The position numbers and the translations under genes are program-made. Shown here piece after piece: positions 1-9,378 of a stretch of 64,000 nucleotides of DNA. The notes below the pieces were generated by a model. That model saw only the letters and a program-made list of their open reading frames with translations. It was not told the DNA's origin and ran no database searches. This DNA is from Furcasterigmium furcatum (Eukaryota; Ascomycota; Sordariomycetes; Glomerellales; Plectosphaerellaceae). Location: NCBI GenBank assembly GCA_001599815.1, contig BCIA01000002.1, positions 6,855,626 to 6,919,625 of the forward strand, read 5' to 3'. Within the stretch, counting starts at the first letter, position 1; the number at the start of each line of letters is the position of its first letter.

Positions 1-121
1 CTCCCAAGTGGGTATCCTCGTCGACCCCGCACTGCTGAGTACTACGTTTCTCAGGAATCGAGGATGGTCCAGTACAGTACACCATATCCTCCCTCACCTG
101 AACAACGACATTACTAGCAGG

Positions 122-1451
122 ATGCCAGCAGATGGTCTCAGCATTGCATCCGGTGTTGTGGCACTGGTAACATTTGCTTTCCAAGCCAGTACTGTGCTCT
201 ATACGACGATTCGCAGCTTTCAAGACCAGGACAGAAAGACGCGCTCGCTCAGAGACGAGCTTGCAGACCTGGCGGGCGTCTTGCAATCACTCCTGGAAAC
301 AGTCTCTGGGAACCCCGACATCAACTTCGAAGCTCTCAAATTTCCTCTTTACCGATGTGGCAAGACTTGCGAGGAGTACGGCGAGCTTATTGCTCGGTGC
401 ACCAAGCATTCCAATGGCTCACGACCGAGCGTGCGGGATTGGATTAGCCAGCAATATCTCAAAGGAGATATCAATGACGTCAAAGAGATGCTTGCTGGAT
501 ACAAATCCACAATCAACATCGCGCTGGCTAACGCAAACATGTAAGATACATCATATGGTGCATCCTGTGCAATCAGCTGATCACCATGAACTTCGCAGAT
601 GCATCGTTGCCTCGATAACGCCCGATGCTCTCGAAGACTACAAGGAGCTGATACGCGATGCGACTAGCGATCTACATGAGCACGTAGATCGTCTGGACAA
701 GAGAATACAGAGCTTAGCTGCTTCTGAAGTCGAAAGCCCTGCCCGTCAGGGCACGGAATGGCTTGCCATGCTAGAGGAGATGCAGAGCACCCAGCAAGGC
801 TTACGGCTATGCTCGCAACTGTCCACCCAGATCCAGGAACTCGAGTCCACATCCAAGGAGCACCCGCAATTCCAGCAGCAGCCTTCAGCATACAAGTACA
901 TTAGGAGTGGCTTAGGCGCCGCCAAGGGCTCTATCCAGTCCCTCATGTCACGGCTTCAAACCCACGAGAACGAGATCAACAAGAGAATGGAGACCATGAA
1001 ACTGACACTGCCGTTATCCGAGGACGAGGCAAAACAGATCGCGCAACTCCAAGAGATAAGAGAGAGCATTCATCAATGCATGAATGTCGTCTCTGACGCA
1101 GGTCAGACTTTGACCGAACATCGTTACAACATTTTCGAAGACATAACGATGACGGACAAGAGCTATGGTATCTGTGTTTCGACCGTTAAAGACCTCGTTA
1201 TCGCGAGACGAGTCAATCTGAAGGACGAGGCGCGTTACGTGGGTGGACAACTAAGCGATGAAGGCTACCAGAACACCATTGACAAACTGACCCAACTGGA
1301 CCAAGCGATCGCTCAATCCTCTGGGAGAGATGTCGGGCAAAGGCCCGATACTTCCGAGCTGAAGGCCGGGAGCATGGTTGACCGTTATGGGCGTGGTTTC
1401 AAGCTTCCGCCGTCAGCGACATTGGCCAAACCATCTGAGGGAATCCCCTAG
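122..1451 (+). CDS. Orphan fungal STAND N-terminal (PigL_N-like) domain protein, 2 exons
   Basis: Two exons, 122-540 and 599-1451, joined over a 58-nt intron (GTAAGA donor, GCAG acceptor, GCTGAT branch), give 423 aa. The start ATG is followed by a hydrophobic helix (IASGVVALVTFAFQAS, about residues 7-22) and a long amphipathic helix with RSLRDELADLAGVLQSLLE. This is the usual opening of the fungal N-terminal domain of STAND and azaphilone cluster protein L-like proteins (established family pattern). The rest, about residues 150-400, is predicted helical and coiled-coil. No P-loop, NACHT, ankyrin or WD repeats follow, so the signalling domain stands alone. The polypeptide ends cleanly with a stop, so this does not look like a simple truncation. 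In NLR-like fungal systems such domains act as effector or adaptor modules; its role here is not known. The gene is isolated, with 2.6 kb of gene-poor DNA downstream. Confidence 0.75.
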
Positions 1452-4045
1452 AGTGTTGTATACCTCTCTACTGCCTATGAATATCCTATCTTGGCCAACC
1501 CGCGTCGGTGCAGATTCTCACGAGTCGCCATGATTCTCATGGCCACTAGAATTATCGACATTGTTTAGGGTAACAGGGCTTCTGAAAACATAATAACCGC
1601 GCTTGGAAGTAAGTTCTGTCTCCAGGTGATCGGCGCCACGGGAAGGCTATAGTCTGCCATGGCCTTAGGCGAAAACATGACTACTAGCCATGATGGGCCA
1701 TCAAATGTCGTCCCATCCAATGTTACAATGCCTAGGTAAATAATAGGCCTGATAACTTGCTCACCTTGGTGTTCGCGCGACTAAGCGATCAGCGGATGGT
1801 TTGAAAGCAGTGGAACTACCTAGCTCACTCACTCGCTATCCGAGGGGTGACGAGGGAGATCGTTTTACGCAACTTTGATGTGATATAGGGACTGCAGCTT
1901 GTCATGCAGGCCATATCGGGAGGGGTCGGCGGCACGGCCCTCGGACGAGCCCACATGCTGCTGCTTGGGCAGGGGTCATCTCAAGCCGGCCATGCCGGAG
2001 GCTGAATCAGAATCACCTCAAGTTGCGGTTACGAGTACCCAAAACAGTATGTACGCGTACCTGTATCATGGCGGGCCCGGCCCCGGCTTGCGAGAGCTCG
2101 CTTTCGAGGCCAGTTCACCGGATCAAGCGTATTTAGAGATCGATTGGCATCTTGGGATACCCCGCCGGCTGAATTCGAGAGTCAGGAGCCAGTCTGAGGA
2201 CCGGTCACTCAACCCTTGATAGCAGTCAGACTTAAGGCCCAAGGAGCATCAAAAGAATCAAATGATACTCGATTCATGGCAATCGAGTCTACGCGCGCTT
2301 GGAGGGCGAAGAGGCCCAAGACCACCGCTCAACAGAAGACCCCTCGAAGGACAGCTACGTCTTCCTGGTCGGTTACTGCGGCACAGCCCTGGGCAGTTGG
2401 TGCTCCACTGGCGATGCAGGTCGAGGCCAGCTGGGCTCTTGTCCGCGGGCTTGTCGATGAATCCGAACCCACCCCCGCAGGTCGGCACACCCCGGATTTC
2501 ACGGCCGAGTCGGGGAGGAGTCGATCGATCTGCGGGCGGTTGGAACGGACCGGTCCAGGGACATGATGACGGCGTCGCAAGGGACTACCCGCTGAGCATA
2601 CTCTATGGCCCTCGCAAGGCCAAACTCCTAGACTGTGTACTTGTTCGCTTTAGTCTTGTATTCACTTGCTCCAGATCATCATTGACGAAGCTTTGAGGCC
2701 AGAGAGCCCCGGTAGTGGGCACCGTGGGGGGACACTCGACGCCGGGGACTTATGTTCATTGCTATACGACAAGCATTTGGCCATCACGCATCTCGCTCCC
2801 TTTCTGGAATACCCTACAGCATCAGAAAAGAATCAGAAGTCCCTTTGGGAGCCCCACTCAAGCTCTAACTTCCAACCTGGGAGCACCGCGGGCTGTCTGC
2901 TTCCGAACTCCTACAGGGCCTTCTCAGACAAAACAATCAACCTGTGCCACTCATTGACTCGTGCCAAGCTGAGCCTAGACGCGATCGCCAACATCAGCTG
3001 CGCGGGGGCTGGTCTGGGACTTTTGGTGCATGGCACCATTCTTGACATTCTTCAGCAGATCTTGAAGCTCCCCCCTGCTCCAGACGTTCAGGCTGCGCAG
3101 CACAGGAACTTCGCCGTAGGAGAACCGCTCCGGGGCTCCGCGTCTCCTCTTGCTTCGCCGCACAACGGCATCAGGGGACGCCGATCTAGACCAACCATTG
3201 ATGCAAGCCACGGAAAATAACAGCTCTGGGTGGCCATCGAGTGGGTCAGAGCTGTTGCAAAAGGGTTGCAACATCATGTAGGGTAAGTTGCAACACAGCT
3301 GCCGCGTTGCATAGTCCTGACTCGCCACATGTGAAATCGTGAACCAGCTGTAGGGGGGGTAGCAGTCAGTTCATCGTAACCTCCGTGATATGTATGTGTG
3401 TAGAGTGCAATAACGTGCTGAAAGTGTTCTCGAAGCTCGAGGGAATCACCTAGATCGTCGGCGCCACACAACAAGACGGCTGATGGGGAGACAACATTGG
3501 AGGTGCAGATCAGCATCAAGAGGGCCCCGCGAGGAGAGTGCCTACGTACTTCCGAGCATGGATAACTCGGCATCATAGATTAAGCCCCGCCGAGCCCGTA
3601 ACAGACCCCGCGCATCCTCTCATGCTGATTCCGATAGCAGCAAGCTTGAGGCACAGCAACCGCGGACAAAGCTGTCCGACTGGACGCTCGCCAATGCCTT
3701 CCCCAAAGCGAAGCGCATATGAGCAAGCAGAGCGCTTAGTCTGGTCCCTGCAGACACCAATGAAGCTTGTGGCAGCCTCGGAGCTTACGAGACGACCTCC
3801 GGGAAGACGGAGGCGAGTTGACATTGGAGCAGCCGTGCTCAAGTATATAAACCCCGTGAACTCACCCAAACCTAGACTGTAATCTCTGCTCAAACCATCA
3901 TCATCCGACATTTCACACATCTCTCACATCGAACAACCCAAACCCCCTTCCTCGTAAGCTAAACTTCCTCACAACTTCTCATCCGGAGCTGGAAGAGCTT
4001 GGCTCATGGCAAGAAGCTAACAAGCCGCCCCCGAAAGCCTTCAAA
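1452..4045. other. Gene-poor stretch, 2.6 kb
   Basis: No convincing gene. The longest frames (up to 184 codons, 2666-3220) have low-complexity or arginine/proline-rich translations without family resemblance. One ATG-less open frame at 2266-2457 reads like the interior of a cysteine-containing protein and could be a gene remnant. The last 200 bp form the promoter and leader of the small secreted peptide gene. Confidence 0.5.
3844..3851 (+). promoter_or_regulatory. TATA box of the small secreted peptide gene
   Basis: TATATAAA lies 195 bp upstream of the ATG at 4046 and is followed by a pyrimidine-rich, CA-rich leader with runs such as CATCATCATCC, as is common for strongly expressed fungal genes. 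Assignment rests on position and sequence only. Confidence 0.5.
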
Positions 4046-4246
4046 ATGAAGTTCTCTGCCATTGCCCTCGGCCTCGCCGCCCTCCTCTCGGCCACCGCCA
4101 TCGCCGCCCCCGCCCCTGAGCACGTTGAGGTCGACGCCCACAACATCGCCGACGTTGCCGATCTCCTCAAGCGCCAGATGTGCGGCACCTGCGTCGGCGG
4201 CCGCATGTCCTGCTGCAGCATCACCTGCTACACCGTCAGGTGCTAG
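4046..4246 (+). CDS. Small cysteine-rich secreted peptide precursor (signal, pro-segment, Kex2 site, 23-aa mature peptide)
   Basis: Single-exon 66-aa precursor. Residues 1-20 are a typical signal peptide (MKFSAIALGLAALLSATAIA). Residues 21-43 are an acidic pro-segment ending in the dibasic Kex2 site Lys42-Arg43. Cleavage would release a 23-residue peptide starting with Gln, which could cyclise to pyroglutamate. It contains six cysteines in the order C-x2-C-x6-C-C-x3-C-x4-C, so three disulfides are possible. The C-C-CC-C-C order is shared with several inhibitor-knot peptide families, but the first loop is only two residues, so no homology is claimed. A TATA box and a CA/CT-rich leader precede it, and the Kozak context is CAAAATGA. 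The gene sits alone in gene-poor DNA. Effector, antimicrobial and self-signalling roles are all possible; none is shown by the sequence. Confidence 0.8.
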   Translation: MKFSAIALGLAALLSATAIAAPAPEHVEVDAHNIADVADLLKRQMCGTCVGGRMSCCSITCYTVRC

Positions 4247-4773
4247 ATGGATAAAGAGAATATAGGGGACGTCAGGTTCATGTAAACGAGGTGGATTGGA
4301 AGGATATCCGGTTGCCAGCTGGTGGGAGTCAGGTTGTTGAATGACCCTGATTTCCGACTCGCGAGACATTGCCAATAAAAAATGATGTTCCTCCATTCCC
4401 CTCTGCTGAATTCTCGTGCCTTGGGTGTTCAAAGTGTGGCAACTGGCTCCGGCATCCCGTTCTACAACGGCTTACCACGGCCGGGCCGACATGCCGGTGC
4501 CCCACTATTCGGCTCCGGGCCTGTCGACCGGCACCGGGTTGGCAATCGCAGGTCCGGATGTTTTGCCGCTTGATAGCTTTTGCTTGACCTGCTAGGAACT
4601 TAACGGTTGGTACGACGATTCGTTCACAAAGCACTCGTTTCAAGGATAGTGATGGGTCTTTGCTGTATTATACATCGGCCTGCTCAAGGACGCACTATGT
4701 GTGTAAAGGACCGACCCTGAGTCTGATCCGAAATTCAAAGATACCACCCATGTTTGCGAGTAGCGCCTATCAG
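4247..4773. other. Intergenic, 0.5 kb
   Basis: Convergent space between the secreted peptide gene and a minus-strand small membrane protein gene. Nothing recognised beyond presumptive 3' untranslated sequence. Confidence 0.5.
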
Positions 4774-5220
4774 TCAGTAGACCACTCCATGCCAGGCGGA
4801 TAACAAAGTGACGACTACCCATGGGCAACCGGCCAGCATCCACTGGGGCATCAGGACCGGAACGGCGAACATTCCCAGCATTGCTGCCTGGGCGGGTGCG
4901 GGCTGAGTCGCAATCTTAGTTGCATCCACCCAGTCAAAGGCGAGCTGCCCGTCTCTCATCCGCGAGCGTCTCGGCGATGTTGGCGGCTGATCCTTTTTCT
5001 CTTCCTTCGTTTCCTCTCCCTTTTTCTGTTCTGGAGCGATGGTCTGGGGTTCTCCGTCGATGCCGCGGACGTCACAGATTATCCTGTAATAGTAATACCC
5101 CGTCGTAAGTATTTTTAGGATCTTGCAGGTTATGATGACCACTCGGAGAAGGAATATAGTAGTGGCAGATTTCTCGGGGCGCTTTTCGGGGGCTTCGGGA
5201 GGCGGCGTGGGAGTCGACAT
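4774..5220 (-). CDS. Hypothetical small membrane protein, 148 aa
   Basis: The first ATG after a minus-strand TATA box is at 5220 and opens a 148-codon frame. The frame extends upstream in the DNA but without another convincing start. The N-terminus is proline-rich (TPTPPPEAPEKRPEKS). Residues about 18-43 form a hydrophobic helix ending in a tyrosine run (YYYY). The middle is lysine/glutamate-rich and hydrophilic. The last 39 residues are again hydrophobic with several tryptophans. Two membrane segments flanking a charged loop are therefore plausible. No family is recognised and no intron is needed. It may be a real lineage-specific gene. Confidence 0.45.
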   Translation of the reverse strand: MSTPTPPPEAPEKRPEKSATTIFLLRVVIITCKILKILTTGYYYYRIICDVRGIDGEPQTIAPEQKKGEETKEEKKDQPPTSPRRSRMRDGQLAFDWVDATKIATQPAPAQAAMLGMFAVPVLMPQWMLAGCPWVVVTLLSAWHGVVY

Positions 5221-5851
5221 TTTGAGAAGCTTGGTGTTGATGCTCAAGTTGAGTTGTGCGGGCCGATGTTGTGAGGAATATCGTTGGAATTTTCGAGATG
5301 GAGTCGGAGGAAAGCAGTTTGAGTCACCTGAAGGGAGACCGGGAGATTTTATATCTTGACGAACCAAAGTTCAGCAGCTAGGTTGGTGAAGTTGACCCTG
5401 ACATATACTTTGAGCAAAACGCCTCTATCAAACTCTTTCAATCGAACGGGTGCCTCGCCACGGCGGGCAAAGTGGCTAAAGCAACAACAACGCCGGGAAC
5501 CAGAATTAAGCTTCCTGAATATTATTATTGTGACAATACTTAACAACTCTTCTCTCGCAATTTTCTCCGGCCAAATCCACCTGCAACAAGACCGGCATCG
5601 GTCAGAGCTGTAATATTGATCGCCTACAAGGACTAAAGCCAGACACACCACTCACAAGGTGACAAAAGTGCATACAGTCGAGTTCCTCATGAGCGTTCAT
5701 TTGTACTGACTAGACCTCCGAAAGATCAGGCTCGAATCGAATACCTAAAGGATCCAGAACATCACACACCACCGATCTAGGATCACCTCAAACGGCATAT
5801 CCTTGAAGCTCTGACCGTCATCAAAATAGCTGCACCTGGACCTCACGAATC
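5221..5851. other. Divergent intergenic region, 0.6 kb
   Basis: Lies between two divergent hypothetical genes. Apart from the minus-strand TATA box, nothing distinctive is seen. Confidence 0.5.
5347..5353 (-). promoter_or_regulatory. TATA box upstream of the 148-aa membrane protein gene
   Basis: TATAAAA on the minus strand, 127 bp before the ATG at 5220. It supports both the strand and the start choice for that otherwise unrecognised frame. Confidence 0.4.
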
Positions 5852-6334
5852 ATGGGCAGAATCAGCGATTCTCTCAGGCAGTGCCTCAGTGTTATTGGCC
5901 GTGCCACTCGCCGCAAGAATCGAGAAAGAAGAGGCACCTCAAGCAGTATCCCGGACACTGTGGACGCGACCATAGAAGACGAGCATCGACCTGCAGAAGG
6001 TAAAACGACGGCGACGGGGGAAGCTAGGCCGGGGTGGAAGTTCTGTCGAGGAGCTGAATTTCCCTGGAGACTCGAAAAAGTCGTGGACGAAGAGGAAAAT
6101 TGGCGCGGAACGTGGGTTCTGGAAGTCAAAGACCTCCGGGCCATGAACTGGGAAACATCACAAGTCAGCAAAGAGAAGGGAAAGGGTGGTAAGTACGTGC
6201 GGCAGCCAACCCGCCAGTTGCCATTTCATGATGATGGAAGTCCGCATTTTCGAGACATGAGGGGAGGACAGGACGATCTGCTGGTTCAGTTGGGGAGAGG
6301 GGAATTGATTTTGACCTCAGGCTGCGAGTATTAA
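5852..6334 (+). CDS. Hypothetical protein, 160 aa
   Basis: An uninterrupted ATG-to-stop frame of 160 aa. The N-terminal 28 residues are basic (RRKNRERR). The middle contains tryptophans at regular spacing in an acidic context (EFPWRLEKVV, ENWRGTWVLEVKDL), reminiscent of a short beta-rich domain. The tail is rich in Gly and Arg. No known family is recognised. A possible donor (GGTGGTAAGT near 6188) could shorten or redirect the C-terminus. Treat the tail as uncertain. Confidence 0.35.
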   Translation: MGRISDSLRQCLSVIGRATRRKNRERRGTSSSIPDTVDATIEDEHRPAEGKTTATGEARPGWKFCRGAEFPWRLEKVVDEEENWRGTWVLEVKDLRAMNWETSQVSKEKGKGGKYVRQPTRQLPFHDDGSPHFRDMRGGQDDLLVQLGRGELILTSGCEY

Positions 6335-6730
6335 AGTCAAATTCTGGGTCAGGGGTATAGCAGGCCGAAATAGAGCCAGATCTGCGCGACTGCTGGCGTT
6401 GTTCAGCGTTTGGATACATAGTCGATTATGAACGTGTGAAGTCTGCTTGCTCGCGATTTGTTCCAGGTTTGGACCGTCAGCAATCGGATGAGCGAGTGTC
6501 GCCAGCTGGCACCGACCCACCAACCCAGCATGTACCTGAAATCGCGTCGTTCCAGCAACGGCGGGGCACCAGTAAACATTGGCCTGTCGCATTTCCTCGA
6601 CAAGCTTTCGCGTTGCGCCGAAGCATCCAGCAACCACATCGATAATTACTTTACGTCCAACTTCAACCATCCCTCGAACCTCACGATCGCCGCCCGCTCT
6701 CTTATCAGCAACAACCTCGCAGACGCCACC
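6335..6730. other. NUF2 promoter region
   Basis: About 400 bp upstream of NUF2. The NUF2 frame stays open upstream of the chosen ATG, but the translation there is not family-like. The ATG at 6731 has the good context GCCACCATGG. Confidence 0.5.
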
Positions 6731-8172
6731 ATGGCGTACAACCCCCGGATGAGCATCATCCCCAGCCACCAGACCCAGTCGCGGACGCGCAAGAAGGAGG
6801 ATGAAGCCGACGCGTTCATGCGCCTCGCCGACAAGGAGATCGTCGGCTGCATAACAGACATCGGCATCCCGTTCACCGTCGCGGACCTGCAGAAGCCGAA
6901 TCCCCTGCAGGTCCAGATGATCTTCGAGTGGTTCGCCGAGCTGCTGCTCAACGCGACCCGCGAGACCGTCGAGCCGGCGATGCGCGCCGCCGCCGAGGAC
7001 ATCTGCGGCGAGTACTCCGACGTCGTCCCGCCCGACACGCGCAACCTCATGGGCTTCTACGTGTCGCTGCGGAAGCTGCTGCTGGAGTGTGGGATTAACG
7101 ATTTCAGCTTCAACGACCTCTACAAGCCGAACCACGACCGCCTCGTCAAGATCTTCAGCTACCTCATCAACTTCGTGCGCTTCCGCGAGAGCCAGACCGG
7201 CGTCATCGACGAGCACTTTAACAAGGCCGAGACGACCAAGTCGCGGATCGAGAGCCTGTACGGCGAGAACCAGGACATGGAGGGCCGCCTGGAGGACATG
7301 CGGCACAACCGCCGCGCGATGGAGGCGCAGGTGAGGGAGAAGACGTCGCGGAACGAGGAGCTGAAGAAGCGGCTGCTCGAGCTGCGGCGGAACCAGGAGA
7401 AGGTCGCCGCGCGGCTGGAGGAGGCCAAGATGAAGAAGGGCGAGCTGGCGTCGCAGCTGGAGGAGAAGACCGCGTCCAAGCTGGCCATGAAGCAGGAGAG
7501 CGCCAAGCTGCGGCCGTACGCGCAGCAGAGCCCCTCGGCGCTGCAGTCGCAGCTTACGGAGCTCAGCAACTCGCTCATGAGCGAGAAGTCGCACATCGAC
7601 GCGCTCGACCGGCGATCGCGCGCCCTGCAAACCTCCGGAGATTCATTCACCGTCGTCTCGACCGACGTGGCGTCGTGCATCAAGGTCCTCGACGAGATTG
7701 CCTCGGAGCTCGCCAAGGAGGAGGAGGAGAGCATGAAGAACACTAGGCAGCGCGATGCGCTGTCTGAGCGCGGCAACAATGTTCGGGAGGTGGAGAGGAC
7801 GGAGGCACTCCTGCAGCGCCAGCTGCACAAGTGGAACGAGCGGACTGAGAAGCTTCGCGAACAGAGTTCGAGCAAGGCGCAAGAAGCCAAGGAGAAGATG
7901 GAGGAGCTGCGGGCTGTCCACCGCAAGTTGACGGAGGAGAGGAACGACAAGGGCAAGGATATCGAGCGGCGAAGAGTGCGCATCGAACAGACCGAGAAGA
8001 AGGTAAGTCGTCTGGTCTTGATGCATACATGGGCCTGCAGTTTGCTGACCACGCACAGATGCTCGACCTCAAGGAGAACATCGAGAACGAGGTGCATAGC
8101 GCCTACGATGAGTACCTCAAGATGGAGGCGCACATCAAACTGTACATGAACGAGATGGAGCAAGGTCTCTAA
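6731..8172 (+). CDS. NUF2: Kinetochore protein Nuf2 (Ndc80 complex), 2 exons
   Basis: Exons 6731-8002 and 8059-8172 flank a 56-nt intron (GTAAGT, GCTGAC branch, CACAG) and encode 461 aa, the usual fungal Nuf2 length. Nuf2 pairs with Ndc80/Hec1 in the four-subunit complex that binds microtubule plus ends at the outer kinetochore. Residues about 25-165 match the Nuf2 calponin-homology head ([53 protein letters not shown]). Residues 180-461 are almost entirely heptad coiled coil rich in Glu, Lys and Arg, which is where Ndc80 pairs. The start is set by a GCCACCATGG context and by agreement with the family N-terminus (MAYNPR). The short second exon completes the coiled coil. It converges with the next gene, 176 bp away. 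Confidence 0.96.
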
Positions 8173-8348
8173 TGAGTGTATATGGTAAAGGGTGCTGACA
8201 GCACCTCGGAGTCACGATATTATGAAGGGTGGGCGGTATACCATGGAGAGACCGGCGTTCGGGGACAAGGGCCGCTCGACTAACCAAGTCTTGTCGGCGT
8301 GGATCATGGGATTTGTCTGAATAATGATACCATTGGCTTTCGTTCTCT

Positions 8349-9029
8349 TCACTTGACGTCCCACTGCCCCGTCTGGAAGCGGAACCACCTGCCCAGGATC
8401 CTCCGCATCTCGACGGTACGCCCGGTCCAGCCTCCCTCTTCGCGCCTGATGCTGCCGCTCAGCACGGGAGCCGCATCGGCGAGCAACGCCTCAAAGCTGG
8501 CGTGTCCTCCGCCGCCCCGCGGCTCGACTATCGCGGCTCGGAATCGGTTGCGCTGGGCACTTTCGACCAGTGCCGCTGCCGTGTTGCTGATGCCTTGTGC
8601 GCTCCACTCGCTGCTGTCGCGATGGAGCTCGAGGAAGCCGTACACCAGGAGGAGAGGAGCCTGCCTGTTTACTGTTTGTGCTTCCATTGCGGGCTCGAAG
8701 CCAGGAGGTGCAGGCGCTTTCGAGTCTTCCGGCGAAAATACGGCCAGGTAGGCCCGGAGATGCGTGACTGTTGGGATGAAGAGCACGCGGATGTGCCGGG
8801 CAACGGCTCTCTGATACAGAGGAGCCGACAAGAGTGAGAGCGCCTTGTCACTGGTTTGCTGCGGGCCTTCCACGGCTTCTGATCGGTCTCGGACATCCTG
8901 TTCCAGGGCCTCGTGAAAGTCTGTCCGGGGGAGGCAGATGAGAAGTGTCGTCGGGTATGTCTGGTGGGAGACAACGTGGTGGAGGAGCTCAGCAGGGCTG
9001 GCGGGGGACAGAACAAGGGGAGTTGCCAT
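8349..9029 (-). CDS. Uncharacterised 226-aa protein, possibly a RecA-fold Shu-complex-type paralogue
   Basis: A single-exon frame starts at an ATG with context ACCGCCATGG and encodes 226 aa. Two hydrophobic beta-strand-like segments (TTLLICLPRTDF near residue 25; APLLLVYGFLELH near residue 127) and a strand with VLFIPTVTHLRAYLAVF alternate with helices. A long helix (GISNTAAALVESAQRNRFRAAI) precedes the C-terminal stretch RRILGRWFRFQ. There is no Walker A motif. The alternation and a C-terminus built around GRWFRF fit degenerate RecA-fold Rad51 paralogues of the Psy3/Rdl1 kind. This is a weak inference from pattern alone; plain 'conserved hypothetical' is equally fair. It is transcribed divergently from APL6 across 349 bp. 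Confidence 0.6.
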   Translation of the reverse strand: MATPLVLSPASPAELLHHVVSHQTYPTTLLICLPRTDFHEALEQDVRDRSEAVEGPQQTSDKALSLLSAPLYQRAVARHIRVLFIPTVTHLRAYLAVFSPEDSKAPAPPGFEPAMEAQTVNRQAPLLLVYGFLELHRDSSEWSAQGISNTAAALVESAQRNRFRAAIVEPRGGGGHASFEALLADAAPVLSGSIRREEGGWTGRTVEMRRILGRWFRFQTGQWDVK

Positions 9030-9378
9030 GGCGGTGGCCTCGGGCGGCTTGCGGGGCGTGAGACATAGTCGGACCCGAGAATATGAGAGACTAGAGTATT
9101 GCCTCTGCCCCGTGATTTTGTGATCTTGATTGAGTTCTTCAGCGGTGATGTTCGGGATGCAGGGGTACTGTTCTGAGACGGAAGTGTGAAGTCGAGGCAC
9201 CGCCAGTGAGGTTCAGTGCTGCCCCGCTGTACCGATAACGCGCGCCCCACTACGGTCTGCTGTCGTGACCGCCAGGCACGAGACGTCATCCCTCCCAACT
9301 CGTGACCATCCAGCTTCAACCCGACAACAGCTCTGCACCCTCACCGTCGCACCGGGGCCGGGCTCAAATTCGCCCAAG
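9030..9378. other. Divergent promoter between the 226-aa gene and APL6
   Basis: 349 bp between divergent ATGs. No TATA box is obvious, consistent with two housekeeping-type promoters. Confidence 0.5.

Noticed and set aside
2666..3220. 184-codon frame in the gene-poor region
   Set aside because: The start is not an ATG, the translation shows no family features and overlaps equally long frames on the other strand.
6317..7630. 437-codon minus-strand frame
   Set aside because: It is the antisense shadow of NUF2, whose GC-rich third positions keep the opposite strand open; the translation is Leu/Val/Arg/His-rich without domains.
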